Shown: positions 45,741 to 56,000, counted from the first letter of the stretch. The stretch is DNA of 64,000 nucleotides from Maribacter sp. MJ134 (GCF_003970695.1 NZ_CP034570.1:2666001-2730000); one strand, 5' to 3'. Notes: a model not told the origin generated them from the sequence alone. A program made the numbers and translations.

Positions 45741-46337
45741 TTGGAAGAACCATATTACATACAGGACTACTGCCATATCAGAAATGGGGAGATACGTCTT
45801 AATGGCAAAACCATATTTAAAAGTGAAGAGACCGATTTAAAATCGGTAATGAAATCGGCCTACAAAAAACTGCAACTGGATTATTCCAAGTTCTTTAAAA
45901 TGGATAGTCTAAGTAAGCTTGCTTTCATTGCTACCGATATGCTTTTAAAAACCGAAAAAGAGGAGAACATGGCCTTGGTCCTATCCAATAGGGCGGCAAG
46001 CTTGGATACCGACAGAAAGCATCAAAAGTCCATTAAAGACCCCACTCAGTATTATCCGAGTCCCTCTGTGTTCGTTTATACACTTCCCAATATTTGTTTG
46101 GGTGAAATAAGTATTAAACACAAACTATTTTCAGAAAATAGTTTTTATATCTTCAATGAATTCTCCCCATCTATTTTACACTCCTATTCCAGCAATTTAC
46201 TTCATAATAATAAGGCCGAAAAGGTGCTTTGCGGATGGGTAGATGTTGACCATGGAAAATATGACGCATTTTTGTATGTTGTGGCAAAGAAGGGTATTTT
46301 TGTACATTCCACTACCGAAATAAACCGATTATATTAG
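45741..46337 (+). CDS. Degenerate, short ketosynthase-like protein
   Basis: The 198-residue protein resembles the N-terminal half of a KS: MALVLSNRAASLDTD corresponds to the early strand, YPSPSVFVYTLPNICLGEISIKHKL to the region around the KS dimer interface and active site, and VLCGWVDVDHGKYDAFLYVV to the strand ending with G(G)xD. No catalytic Cys or His pair is present. It is therefore likely non-catalytic, perhaps a structural or regulatory partner of the KS proteins. The frame begins with TTG six bases after the methyltransferase stop; no earlier ATG exists. Confidence 0.65.
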   Translation: MEEPYYIQDYCHIRNGEIRLNGKTIFKSEETDLKSVMKSAYKKLQLDYSKFFKMDSLSKLAFIATDMLLKTEKEENMALVLSNRAASLDTDRKHQKSIKDPTQYYPSPSVFVYTLPNICLGEISIKHKLFSENSFYIFNEFSPSILHSYSSNLLHNNKAEKVLCGWVDVDHGKYDAFLYVVAKKGIFVHSTTEINRLY

Positions 46338-46341
46338 ACTG

Positions 46342-46596
46342 ATGAGCGACTTAAAATTAGAACTAAAAGAAAAGATTATAGAGCAATTAAATCTTGAGGA
46401 TATCTCTGTTGATGAAATTGCGGACAATGACCCACTTTTTGGTGATGGTCTTGGTCTAGATTCTATTGACGCGCTAGAGCTTATAGTAATGCTAGACAAG
46501 GATTACGGAATAAAATTGGCCGACCCCAAAGAGGGGAGGAATATTTTTGAGTCCATAGATACCATGGCGGCCTATATTACAGCGAATAAGTCTTAA
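46342..46596 (+). CDS. Acyl carrier protein (second)
   Basis: An 84-residue acidic protein with Ser41 in GLGLDSIDALELIVMLDKDYGIKL as the phosphopantetheine site. It is a second, distinct ACP of the locus, next to the KS/CLF pair. Two ACPs allow the polyene and alkyl-resorcinol branches to be kept apart, though which serves which is unknown. Confidence 0.92.
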   Translation: MSDLKLELKEKIIEQLNLEDISVDEIADNDPLFGDGLGLDSIDALELIVMLDKDYGIKLADPKEGRNIFESIDTMAAYITANKS

Positions 46597-46637
46597 AGCG
46601 GATTTCAAATACCGTATTGAAGTTAGGACGATAGTCC

Positions 46638-46645
46638 TACTTTTG
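46638..46645 (+). promoter_or_regulatory. Possible internal promoter before the KS/CLF genes, overlapped by a palindrome
   Basis: TACTTTTG fits TAnnTTTG and ends 15 bases before the KS ATG. It overlaps the right end of a 6-bp palindrome, TAGGAC (46624-46629) and GTCCTA (46634-46639), which could be an operator or an attenuator hairpin. Confidence 0.4.
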
Positions 46646-46659
46646 CTTAAATACTTTCA

Positions 46660-47859
46660 ATGAACCAAGGAATTGCAATCACGGGAATGGGAATGATTTC
46701 TGCTATTGGAAACAATGTGGCAGAAAATTATGCCTCCTTGATAGCAGGAAAATCGGGGATTTCAAGGATTACCAAGATTCAAACGGTGCATGAAAATGAA
46801 ATTATGGTGGGCGAAGTAGCTGCTACCAATGAAGAACTGGAAAAACGCTTAAACCTTCCTCATAACACGCATTCACGAACGCCATTGTTAGGGATTATAG
46901 CAGCAAAAGAGGCCCTACAACAAGCAGGCATTACCGATATTTCTTCGTATAGAACAGGCTTAATTTCTGGTACTACCGTAGGGGGAATGGACAAAGCGGA
47001 ACAATACTTCTACGACTATTTTGAAAGGGATACGCACTGGGCCCATATCAATGCGCTACATGCAGGAGATTCAACACAAAAAATAGCGGAAGCGATTGGA
47101 CTTGAAAAGAGTTTTGTCACCACCATAAGTACAGCTTGCTCTTCTGTCGCCAATGCTATAATGCTTGGAGCAAGAATGATAAAATCAGGGGAATTGGACC
47201 GTGTAGTGGTCGGAGGTTCTGATTCGTTATCAAAATTTACCATCAACGGTTTTAAGACACTTATGATTTTATCGGATACGTACAATAGCCCATTCGATGA
47301 GAACAGAAAAGGATTAAATCTCGGGGAGGCCGCCGCTTTCTTAGTCCTGGAGTCAGATACTATTGTGGCCCAAGAAAATAGAAAGGTTCTAGCTTACGTA
47401 AAGGGATATGGCAACGCGAACGATGCTTTTCATCAAACCGCATCCTCGGAAAACGGGGATGGTGCCGTATTGGCTATGGAAAAAGCTTTTAAGGTCGCTG
47501 GTTTGGCCCCTTCTGCCATAGATTATGTCAATGCACACGGTACTGCTACACCGAACAACGACCTTTCAGAAGGAAGAGCATTACAACGTGTTTTTGGAGA
47601 AAGAGTTCCCGATTTTAGTTCTACCAAGGCCTTTACAGGGCATACCTTAGCTGTGGCTGCCGGCGTTGAAGCAATCTATTCTATTTTGGCACTTCAGCAC
47701 AATGTGGTGTATCCTAATCTAAACTTCAAAACACCAATGAAGGAATTTAATTTGGTGCCTCAAACCGAATTGAAAAAGAAAGAAATAAAAACCGTGCTCT
47801 CCAATTCCTTTGGTTTCGGAGGTAATTGTTCCACTTTAATATTTTCCAAGGAGGCATGA
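46660..47859 (+). CDS. Beta-ketoacyl synthase, active KS subunit (ApeO-like)
   Basis: Cys160 in TISTACSSVANAIMLG, His in NAHGTATPNNDLSEG and His in TKAFTGHTLAVAAGVE form the complete KS triad; SNSFGFGGNCSTLIF ends the protein. The following gene encodes a KS relative without these residues and overlaps by four bases (ATGA), so the two are expected to form a KS-chain length factor heterodimer, as ApeO/ApeC do. It should build the polyene backbone from the coumaroyl starter. Confidence 0.92.
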   Translation: MNQGIAITGMGMISAIGNNVAENYASLIAGKSGISRITKIQTVHENEIMVGEVAATNEELEKRLNLPHNTHSRTPLLGIIAAKEALQQAGITDISSYRTGLISGTTVGGMDKAEQYFYDYFERDTHWAHINALHAGDSTQKIAEAIGLEKSFVTTISTACSSVANAIMLGARMIKSGELDRVVVGGSDSLSKFTINGFKTLMILSDTYNSPFDENRKGLNLGEAAAFLVLESDTIVAQENRKVLAYVKGYGNANDAFHQTASSENGDGAVLAMEKAFKVAGLAPSAIDYVNAHGTATPNNDLSEGRALQRVFGERVPDFSSTKAFTGHTLAVAAGVEAIYSILALQHNVVYPNLNFKTPMKEFNLVPQTELKKKEIKTVLSNSFGFGGNCSTLIFSKEA

Positions 47860-48923
47860 AAAAATCGGTTTATATCAACAGTATTGGCTCTGTTTCCGTT
47901 CAAAAAACGTATGACGGCACTACTTTTTTAAAGGACATTATAGCCTACAAGGACACCACGCTTAAAGTAGTAGATCCTAATTACAAGGACTTTATTCCTC
48001 CGGCAGCCGCCAGAAGAATGGCCAAAGGGATAAAAATGAGCACCGTTAGCTCGCACACGGCTTTAAAAGAAGCAGGTCTAGAAAACGTAGATGCCATTAT
48101 AGTGGGCACCGGTCTGGGTTGTTTGGGAGACTCTGAAAAATTTGTTAGTGATATTATTGATAACGATGAGCAATACCTTACCCCTACACGTTTCATACAA
48201 TCCTCCCATAATACCGTAGCCGGCCAAATAGCACTTGCGATGGGATGTAAGGGATATAATTTCACTTACGTACATGCCAACGTCTCTTTTGAGTCCAGCT
48301 TATGGGATGCAAAATTACAATTAGAGAACGACGAGGCTACAAATATTTTAGTAGGCGGTGTGGATGAAATGGTAAACCATCATGTAGAAACCCATCGTCT
48401 GATAGGACATTTAAAAGAAGTTCCTACATCCAATGAAGAAGTGTTAACCGCTACCACCAAAGGCTGTATAATAGCAGAGGGTTCGCATTTTTTTGTGCTC
48501 TCCAACAAAAAGCAAGACACAAGTTATTCCAAGCTGGTCGCTGTACGCACCTACAATACCCTGGACATTTCTGAAGTCTCAACGACCATTACCGCGTTTT
48601 TAAGTGAAATGAATATACCCTTGGAAGGTATAGATTTAGTAGTGCTTGGCAACAACGGAGATTCAGAGTACGACAGGTATTACCATAATTTAAGCGCAGG
48701 TCTGTTCAAAGACATTTCCCAGATTGCTTACAAGCATTTGTCCGGTGAATACGATACTGCCACGGGATTTGCATTTTGGGTAGCGAACAAAGTATTTAAA
48801 ACACAATCCGTTCCAGAAGTTCTTCGTTTAAATAAGTTGAAAACTGCGAAACCTCAACGAATTTTAATCTACAACCAATACCGCGGTAAAAACCATAGCC
48901 TAGTAGTACTTGAAAAATGTTAA
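47856..48923 (+). CDS. Chain-length-factor-like KS homologue (catalytically dead)
   Basis: The fold is that of a KS (KSVYINSIGSVSVQ, AIIVGTGLGCLGDSEKFV, TPTRFIQSSHNTVAGQIALAMG) but all three catalytic residues are replaced. The Cys loop reads YVHANVSFESS, the HGT loop reads VVLGNNGDSEYDR, and the second His loop reads KHLSGEYDTATG. This matches chain length factors of type II polyketide and aryl-polyene synthases. The ATG at 47856 overlaps the TGA of the active KS, so equal amounts are expected. A TTG at 47826 is not needed as start. Confidence 0.88.
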   Translation: MKKSVYINSIGSVSVQKTYDGTTFLKDIIAYKDTTLKVVDPNYKDFIPPAAARRMAKGIKMSTVSSHTALKEAGLENVDAIIVGTGLGCLGDSEKFVSDIIDNDEQYLTPTRFIQSSHNTVAGQIALAMGCKGYNFTYVHANVSFESSLWDAKLQLENDEATNILVGGVDEMVNHHVETHRLIGHLKEVPTSNEEVLTATTKGCIIAEGSHFFVLSNKKQDTSYSKLVAVRTYNTLDISEVSTTITAFLSEMNIPLEGIDLVVLGNNGDSEYDRYYHNLSAGLFKDISQIAYKHLSGEYDTATGFAFWVANKVFKTQSVPEVLRLNKLKTAKPQRILIYNQYRGKNHSLVVLEKC

Positions 48924-49693
48924 GGCGTAGAACCATAAATACCCTAACGCTCATCACCCTTGTGGTACTGGCCATAGCTTCTTTTTATTACGTTATCCCT
49001 TTTTGGATATTTGTAATTGTGGGCCTCTTTTGGTTCTTAATTACCCTATGTGGTTCATTTCTTATTCGTTGGAACTATCATTATACCTCTACCCATTCCA
49101 ATAAAAATGTTTCGGATAATTGTATAGCCATCACTTTTGATGATGGTCCGCATCCAGAATTTACACCTCAAATTCTGAAACTTCTAGAAAAGTATGGCGC
49201 CAAAGCAACTTTTTTCTGTATTGGCAAGAACGTAGAAGACCATCCAGCGTTATTTAAGGCTATAATTGCGGCCGGCCACACCGTGGGAAACCATACCTAT
49301 TCGCATTCTAAGTCCTTCGGATTCTTTTCTACTGAGCGAGTCGTTCAGGAACTTCAGAAAACAAATGCCATTGTACAGGAATTAATAGGGAAACGAATGA
49401 AACTTTATCGCCCCGCATTCGCGGTGACCAACCCAAGTATTGAAAAGGCGGTAAAACAACTTCAACTAGATTCCATTGGTTGGAATGTGCGCTCTTTGGA
49501 TACCACGCCTAGAAGTAGCTCCAGCGTTTTAAATCGAATAACTTCCAAAGTCACAAAAGGAGATATTGTACTCTTGCATGATACCAGCGACAAAACAGTA
49601 ATTGTTTTGGAACAGTTATTGTTATTTTTGAAAGAGAGAGAATTAAAGTCGGTTACTGTGGACCATCTCCTTCAATTGCCAGCCTATGTATAG
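48917..49693 (+). CDS. Polysaccharide deacetylase (NodB) family membrane protein
   Basis: Two N-terminal helices (TLITLVVLAIASFYYVIPFWIFVIVGLFWFLITLCG) anchor the protein. The NodB domain shows the metal/catalytic motif ITFDDGPHPEFTP (Asp-Asp), HTYSHSK (His-x-x-x-His) and a later RPAFAVTNP, close to the usual RPPxG site. It would remove an N-acetyl group from a periplasmic amino-sugar. In this locus it stands between the CLF and lolA genes, overlapping both, so a role in an envelope glycan or glycolipid linked to the pigment is inferred. Confidence 0.87.
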   Translation: MLRRRTINTLTLITLVVLAIASFYYVIPFWIFVIVGLFWFLITLCGSFLIRWNYHYTSTHSNKNVSDNCIAITFDDGPHPEFTPQILKLLEKYGAKATFFCIGKNVEDHPALFKAIIAAGHTVGNHTYSHSKSFGFFSTERVVQELQKTNAIVQELIGKRMKLYRPAFAVTNPSIEKAVKQLQLDSIGWNVRSLDTTPRSSSSVLNRITSKVTKGDIVLLHDTSDKTVIVLEQLLLFLKERELKSVTVDHLLQLPAYV

Positions 49694-50303
49694 AATATTA
49701 TTTGTCTTTTTACTTGCAGTCTGTACCGTTGAGGCGCAAACGCCGATGAATGCGAATGAAGCAGCAACACTACGCGCTACAGTAAAAGAAAAGGCAGCAG
49801 CTACCAAAACCATCACTAGTGATTTTATCCAATACAAACACTTAGATTTTCTATCCGACGATATTAAATCCACCGGGAAGTTGGCGTTTATGGCTCCGGA
49901 AAAGGTAAAATGGGAATATACTACTCCTTTCGCGTACAGCGTACTTTTTAAAAATGAAAAACTGTTTGTCAACGATGATGGAAATAAAAGCGCTATGGAT
50001 TTAAGTTCCAACAAGCTTTTTAAACAATTGAACAGATTGATTACGGCAAGTATCAGTGGAGATATGTTTCTATCGGAAGAATTTGATATTTCCTATTTTA
50101 AGGTAGATGGTAAAAACAGGGTTTATTTTATACCGAAGGATAGTCAATTTGCAACATTTATAAAAGCCTTTCATATCACTTTCTCCAATAGTGGGGAAGT
50201 TACTCAAGTAAAGATGATAGAACCCAGTGATGACTACACTAAAATTACTTTTAGCAACAGAATAGAGAACCAAGCCATTCCTGATGCGGTTTTTAATCAG
50301 TAG
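49686..50303 (+). CDS. LolA-like lipoprotein carrier
   Basis: A signal peptide (MYRILFVFLLAVCTVEAQ) precedes the LolA beta-barrel: TSDFIQYKHLDFLSDDIKSTGKLAFMAPEKVKWEYTTPFAYSVLFKNEKL, NRLITASISGDMF, and THE-like strands to the end. Aryl-polyene clusters carry such a dedicated LolA homologue, which probably ferries the hydrophobic pigment through the periplasm. It overlaps the deacetylase gene by eight bases and the lipoprotein gene by 20 bases. Confidence 0.88.
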   Translation: MYRILFVFLLAVCTVEAQTPMNANEAATLRATVKEKAAATKTITSDFIQYKHLDFLSDDIKSTGKLAFMAPEKVKWEYTTPFAYSVLFKNEKLFVNDDGNKSAMDLSSNKLFKQLNRLITASISGDMFLSEEFDISYFKVDGKNRVYFIPKDSQFATFIKAFHITFSNSGEVTQVKMIEPSDDYTKITFSNRIENQAIPDAVFNQ

Positions 50304-50892
50304 TCTTATTCTATTGCTTGTAGGATGTGGTTCCTATTCAGCTAAAATGGGATTTACCGAGGCGGATAGCATGGCATTAACGGTAAGCAACCCCTATTTT
50401 TTCGATACAAACACAGATTATGTCTACAAAGCAAAGATTAAAGTATTCAATAACGATTTAGGAGGAATCCTCATTATAAAAAAAACAGCACCTGCGGCTC
50501 ACCGTATCGTTTTTACCACCGAACTAGGGAATACCATTTTTGATTTTTCAATTATTGATAACGAGTTTAAAGTAAATCGTGTATTAAAAGAGATAGACCG
50601 GAAAATTCTCCTGAATATTCTTGAAAAGGACTTTAAAAGCTTACTTCACGAACAAGCCGAAATAACCAAAAATTACACCGATGGTCATAGCACCATCTCA
50701 GCTGCCACTATCTATGGAAAACCACATTTTTACACCTTTAAAGAAACGCAATTAGAACGTATTACAAGAGTGGGAGGCCAAAAAGAAAAAGTGGTTTTCC
50801 TGTTCTCGGAAATAAGTAATAACATTGCAAAGCATATTCAAATCAACCATAAAAACTTAAGGTTTCAAATTGAATTAAAGGCATTTGAATAA
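50284..50892 (+). CDS. Outer-membrane lipoprotein of the pigment locus (LolB-like by position)
   Basis: The leader MRFLISSLILLLVGCGS has the lipobox LVGC. The rest is beta-rich (VYKAKIKVFNNDLGGILIIKKTAPAAHRIVFTTELGNTIFDFSI), consistent with a LolB-like or DUF3261-like barrel, but no firm family can be named. Following a LolA homologue with a 20-base overlap, it is the expected outer-membrane receptor for the cargo. The start at 50284 is chosen because it directly opens the lipoprotein signal. Confidence 0.72.
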   Translation: MRFLISSLILLLVGCGSYSAKMGFTEADSMALTVSNPYFFDTNTDYVYKAKIKVFNNDLGGILIIKKTAPAAHRIVFTTELGNTIFDFSIIDNEFKVNRVLKEIDRKILLNILEKDFKSLLHEQAEITKNYTDGHSTISAATIYGKPHFYTFKETQLERITRVGGQKEKVVFLFSEISNNIAKHIQINHKNLRFQIELKAFE

Positions 50893-50920
50893 CAGGTAAG
50901 TAGTACAAAAATAGCACACT

Positions 50921-51289
50921 ATGTTGATAAAGGGTTTATATGAATTACTAAGTTATGACTACCAAGAAGGACATATTGAAGCTAAGGTAAAGCTGAATAA
51001 AACGCATGAAATTTTTGAGGGGCACTTCCCTGGTCATCCCGTATTACCAGGAGTTTGCGTCATACAAATGATTAAAGAATTCACGGAAAAGGCACTGAAC
51101 AAAAAGCTTTTACTCGCCGTGGCCTCAAACGTTAAATTCATGGCGGTTATCAATCCAGAAAAAAACGATATCATAAATTTTAAGCTAGACCTCACGGAAG
51201 TAGGCAATGAAATTAAAGTAAAGAACACCGTTAGTTTTGACGATACCTTGGCATTAAAATTGAGTGCTACTTTCAAAAATAGAGCGTAA
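50921..51289 (+). CDS. 3-hydroxyacyl-ACP dehydratase (FabZ/ApeI-like)
   Basis: The hotdog protein has the catalytic motif FEGHFPGHPVLPGVCVIQMIKEF with the GHFPGxPxxPG His, unlike the two hotdog proteins at 30435 and 30875. It should remove water from 3-hydroxyacyl-ACP to create each polyene double bond, possibly pairing with one of the His-less proteins, as ApeI and ApeP do. At 122 residues it is slightly short, as ApeI-like proteins are. The stop overlaps the next ATG by one base. Confidence 0.9.
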   Translation: MLIKGLYELLSYDYQEGHIEAKVKLNKTHEIFEGHFPGHPVLPGVCVIQMIKEFTEKALNKKLLLAVASNVKFMAVINPEKNDIINFKLDLTEVGNEIKVKNTVSFDDTLALKLSATFKNRA

Positions 51290-51771
51290 TGCACAAATTA
51301 ATTTTACTTCTTCTAGGTACTTTATCTTTCGGGATATCGCTCTCCGAGGTTCGTGAAGTATATCCCAAAGCTCAAGAAAGCCCTGAAATAACGGAGACCC
51401 TATTTTCAACATTGTCCAATCTGAAAGACACGGATAACCACATCCTTCTGGCCTATAAAGGAGCTGTGCATACCCTAAAAGCAAAGCATAGTAAAGGCAT
51501 TAAGATTAAAAAAGAGTTTTTCAAGGATGGCGTTGCGCTTCTAGAGACTGCATTGAAGGCCTCGCCAGATAATGTAGAAATACATTTTGTTCGGTTAACG
51601 GTGCAAGAAAACGCTCCAAAAATTGTGCGGTACAACCAACAAATTGAAGCCGATAAAAACTTTATCTTAAAAAAATACAGAACTATCAAAGACCAAGAGT
51701 TAAAAAGTATGATCAAAAAATATTGCATAAACTCAACTCTTTTTTCACAGACAGAAAAGCAATTATTCTAG
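51289..51771 (+). CDS. Secreted hypothetical protein of the flexirubin cluster
   Basis: No family is recognised. The 160 residues start with a short signal peptide (LILLLLGTLSFGISLS) and continue as a helical protein with TPR-like packing (HILLAYKGAVHTLKAKHSKG, FFKDGVALLETALKASPDNVEIHFVRL). It begins within the stop of the dehydratase gene, so it is co-translated with pigment genes. A periplasmic accessory role is inferred. Confidence 0.68.
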   Translation: MHKLILLLLGTLSFGISLSEVREVYPKAQESPEITETLFSTLSNLKDTDNHILLAYKGAVHTLKAKHSKGIKIKKEFFKDGVALLETALKASPDNVEIHFVRLTVQENAPKIVRYNQQIEADKNFILKKYRTIKDQELKSMIKKYCINSTLFSQTEKQLF

Positions 51772-51786
51772 GGGCTCCCTTATACG

Positions 51787-51794
51787 TATCTTTG
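51787..51794 (+). promoter_or_regulatory. Possible internal promoter before the GT2-DUF2062 gene
   Basis: TATCTTTG fits TAnnTTTG and lies in the 68-base gap between the small secreted protein and the glycosyltransferase gene, the largest gap in this part of block 2. No -33 TTTG is visible. Confidence 0.45.
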
Positions 51795-51839
51795 TCCTAG
51801 AAATACCAACGACCTGTAACGGCGGTAAAACCGTAATAA

Positions 51840-53042
51840 GTGGCAGAAATTAAAACTTCTATACATGAAAGAATGCAACAACTGGGCTGTTGTGTTCTAG
51901 TACCAACTTATAACAATGACAAAACCCTAGCAAGAGTGCTACAGGGTATTCTAGAATTTACCACGAATATCATAGTTATAAACGATGGCGCAACGGACAA
52001 TACCCAGGAGGTTTTAAAAAGTTTCCCCCAAGTGCCACAAGTGCATCTACCCCATAACAAAGGAAAAGGAAATGCCCTTAGAATAGGTTTTAAGAAAGCT
52101 TTGGAGCTTAAGTATTCCTATGCAATTACCATAGATTCCGATGGCCAACACTTCCCAGAGGATATCATTGTATTTCTCAGTGCTTTAGAAAAAGAAACTA
52201 CCAAAAATATCCTTTACATCGGTGCAAGAAATATGGAACAGTCCGATGTTCCCGGCAAAAGTAGTTTCGGCAATAAATTCTCTAACTTCTGGTTTTGGTT
52301 TGAAACCGGAAATTGGCTAGCGGACACCCAATGTGGTTATCGGTTATACCCTTTAAAGGAAATTGAGAAGCTAAACCTGTTTACCCCTAAATTCGAATTT
52401 GAAATAGAGGTCATTGTAAAGGCGGCCTGGAACGGAACTTTGGTCAAGAATGTGCCGGTCAAAATTCTGTACGATGAAGAAGAGCGGGTTACACACTTTA
52501 GAACGGTTCCCGATTTTACACGTATAAGCATACTCAATACCTGGTTTGTTCTTGTTGCAATTTTTTATATTAAGCCAAGGGATTTTTATAGACGTTTAAA
52601 GCAAAGGGGGATGAAAAAATTTCTTTTAGAAGATGTATTAGGCAGTACGGATGCTCCATCAAAAAAAGCATTTTCGATTGCACTAGGAGTCTTTATAGGT
52701 TTAAGCCCGTTTTGGGGACTTCATACGCTTCTGGTACTTCTACTCGCCTTTGTGTTTAAACTGAACAAACCCATTGCATTCGCCTTTTCCAACGTAAGTC
52801 TACCTCCTTTTATCCCATTCATCGTATTTTTTAGCTTACAAATAGGCGGATGGATTTTGGGGGAGCCACTTTCTTTATCACTAGACTCCATTACTACAGA
52901 TTTTGATTTTCTTATCCATCTAAAAACCTACATTTTGGGCAGTCTGGTATTGGCAGTACTTGGGGCTTTGGTTTTAGGCGTAATAGGGTATCTTATGCTA
53001 TTGTATTTAGGAAAACGGAAAATAGCCGTCAACAATGGGTAA
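51840..53042 (+). CDS. GT2 glycosyltransferase fused to a DUF2062 membrane domain
   Basis: Residues 15-240 form a DPG-synthase-like GT-A domain: CVLVPTYNNDKTLARVLQGIL, IVINDGATDNTQEVL, the metal motif in ITIDSDGQHFPEDI, and ADTQCGYRLYPL. The C-terminal part (about residues 275-395) is DUF2062 with three helices (LGVFIGLSPFWGLHTLLVLLLAFVFKL and others). Such fusions are typical of aryl-polyene and flexirubin loci and should glycosylate a lipid or the pigment headgroup. The start is a GTG; a later ATG (MQQLG) is possible but would shorten the family N-terminus. Confidence 0.85.
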   Translation: MAEIKTSIHERMQQLGCCVLVPTYNNDKTLARVLQGILEFTTNIIVINDGATDNTQEVLKSFPQVPQVHLPHNKGKGNALRIGFKKALELKYSYAITIDSDGQHFPEDIIVFLSALEKETTKNILYIGARNMEQSDVPGKSSFGNKFSNFWFWFETGNWLADTQCGYRLYPLKEIEKLNLFTPKFEFEIEVIVKAAWNGTLVKNVPVKILYDEEERVTHFRTVPDFTRISILNTWFVLVAIFYIKPRDFYRRLKQRGMKKFLLEDVLGSTDAPSKKAFSIALGVFIGLSPFWGLHTLLVLLLAFVFKLNKPIAFAFSNVSLPPFIPFIVFFSLQIGGWILGEPLSLSLDSITTDFDFLIHLKTYILGSLVLAVLGALVLGVIGYLMLLYLGKRKIAVNNG

Positions 53043-56000
53043 TATCTTGTTCAGGACATACCGTGGCATTTTAAAAAATAAAATAGTAAGTATTCTAGCG
53101 CTGATTTCAGTAGTGGGTCTACTTGTTTTTCTTGCTTCAAAAATTCGCTTTGAAGACGATATCACCTCCTTAATCCCCTCTAACGAAGAAACCCAGCGGG
53201 TACAAAAAGTCCTAAAGTCCATTTCCTTTACGGACAAAATTATAGTGAATATTGAAAAAAGTCCGGAAGCTTCGGTAGATGAGCTTACACAATACGCTGC
53301 GGATTTTATAGACAGTGTTCAGAAAAACCATGCATTACATATAAAGCATATTCAAGGTAAAGTAGCAGATGCGCAAATTTTAAAGACCTTTGATTTTGTC
53401 TATGACCATCTGCCACTTTTTTTGGATAAAAGCGATTATGATTCCATTAATCAGAAATTATCAAAAGACACCGTATCGGCGATAATGACTCAAAACTACA
53501 GGACTCTTATATCGCCCTCGGGAATAATAGCAAAAAAGAGTATCCTTAAAGATCCTTTGGGACTTTCCTTTGTCGCCTTAAAAAAATTACAACAACTAGG
53601 TGTTGCAGAAAATTTTAAACTGAAGAACGGGTTTTTAGTGAATAATGCGGAGACCAATATCTTACTTTTTATAACTCCTGTACACCCTTCTAGTGCCACT
53701 GTAGAAAACAAACCATTATCCGACGGGCTCTATAAATTACAAGAAGCGCTACAAAAAAACTATAGCTCAAGAATTGAAGTTTCCTTTTTTGGTGCTGCCT
53801 TGGTAGCTGTGGCCAATGCTGGACAAATAAAAAGTGATATACAATTTACCGTGAGTATAGCTATGACGCTTCTGGTTCTTTTACTCATACTTTTTTATAA
53901 AGAGATTAGACTTCCATTAATTCTATTTGCTCCCACAATATTTGGAGCCTTAATGGCTTTGGTCTTTCTGTATTTCATACGACCCCATATTTCTGCTATT
54001 TCTTTAGGCATTGGTGCAATTTTACTAGGCGTCACTTTAGACTATGCCTTGCATATCCTTACCCATATTCGCAATGGCAGAACGGTAGAGGAATTGTACG
54101 CAGAAGTTGCTCCTTCTATACTCATGAGTAGCCTTACCACGGCAGCTGCCTTTCTTTGCCTACTGTTCTTGGATTCACAAGCGCTTCAAGATTTAGGGAT
54201 TTTTGCAGCAGTAAGCGTTACAGGGGCCTCTCTATTTGCGCTACTTTTTATTCCCGTGGTTTATAGACCAAAAACGCTTCAGGTTCCCAAAGAAAATCTG
54301 CTAGACCGTATCGCTTCATTAGATTTGCACAAAAACAAACTGGCTTTAGGGTTCTTGGTCTTAGCATGTGTAACCAGTGTTATCACCTATAAAGATGTAG
54401 TATTCAATCAAGATATCAGTAAGCTCAACTATGAGTCGGAAGTATTGTCAAAAGCTCGTGAAAAATTAGAGGAACTTACCGACATCGCCTCTAAATCCGT
54501 TTACCTAAGCACCTATGGGGACGATGAGGAAAAAGTATTGCAACGTAACGATGCCATTTTTAAAGAACTACAACAGTTAAAAAAAGACAAGGTCCTTATT
54601 AATTTTACTTCGGCCGGAAGCCTGGTAAGATCAATAAAAAAACAGGAGCAAAAAATTAGGGATTGGGAAGCGTTTTGGTACAGCCAAAAAATAGATACCC
54701 TACGGAGTAATTTAGTTACCAATAGTTCTAATTTAGGCTTTAAACCCAATACATTTGATTCCTTCTTTGATTGGCTACAAACAGATTTTAAAACTGTGGC
54801 TCCGAAAGAATTTGAGGTCATACCTGCGTTCTCCACCTCGGATTATATTGTAAAAGACGAAAATGTGACCACCATAACCTCACTTTTAAAACTAAAGGAT
54901 GAAAACTTTGACACCGTTACGGCCCGTTTTAAAAACCTGGAAAAAACACTTCTAATAAACAGAAAGCAGGTAAATGAATCGTTCTTGGGAAGTTTAAAAG
55001 ATGATTTTAACAGCTTACTCCGTTATTCGCTTATAACTGTTTTAATAATTCTTCTTTTGTTTTATAGAAGTATCTCGTTAACCCTTATCACCGCTATCCC
55101 CATATTTTTAACCTGGTTTTTGACCGTAGGTATTATGGGGTTACTTCATATTGAATTCAATATTTTCAATATCATTATCTGCAGCTTTATTTTTGGACTG
55201 GGTGTGGATTACAGCATCTTTATGACCAACGGCCTTTTGGCGGAATATAGAACGGGTAATAAAGTACTCCCTACACACAAAACCTCAATTATCCTTTCCG
55301 TAATAACTACGATTGCTGGCGTGGGTGTTATGATATTTGCCAAACATCCTGCTTTGTACACCATATCAAAAGTATCGCTTATTGGAATTTTTTCTGCGGC
55401 ATTCGTTTCTTTTACAGTGCAACCCCTGCTGTTCCGTCTATTTGTTGGAAATACTGGAAAAAGACCTACATCATTACGCTATTTCGTGCACTCCGTACTT
55501 TCCTTTACGTATTTTGGGATTATAGGACTTCTATTTTCCCTATATGCATGGATAGTCATGAAACTTAGGCCGAATAGCCTTCATGGAGCGAATGTAGGTT
55601 TTCATAAATGGATTTCTAAATTTATGGGCTCCGTACTGTACACCAACCCTTTTGTTAGCAAGAAAGTGCTAAACCCTCACGAGGAAAACTTTAAGAAGCC
55701 GGCAGTGATTATTGCCAACCATACTTCTTTTTTAGATATTCTTTGTATTGGGATGCTGCATCCTAAAATGATTTTCTTGGTGAACGACTGGGTTTATAAC
55801 TCCCCTATTTTTGGAAGCGCTGCTAAGCTTGTAGGAGCCTATCCCGTATCCGGGGGAGTAGAAAACGGAGAGGCTTTTCTTAAGAGGAAAGTGGAACAAG
55901 GATTTTCCATCATCGCATTTCCCGAAGGCACCCGCTCCACAACTAATAAAATTAAACGATTTCACAAAGGCGCCTTTTATTTGGCGCAACAGTTTCATCT

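Noticed and set aside
49332..49352. A further copy of the dispersed repeat (ACTGAGCGAGTCG) in the deacetylase gene
   Set aside because: It matches only the first seven bases of the arm and lies in conserved coding sequence, so it is chance.
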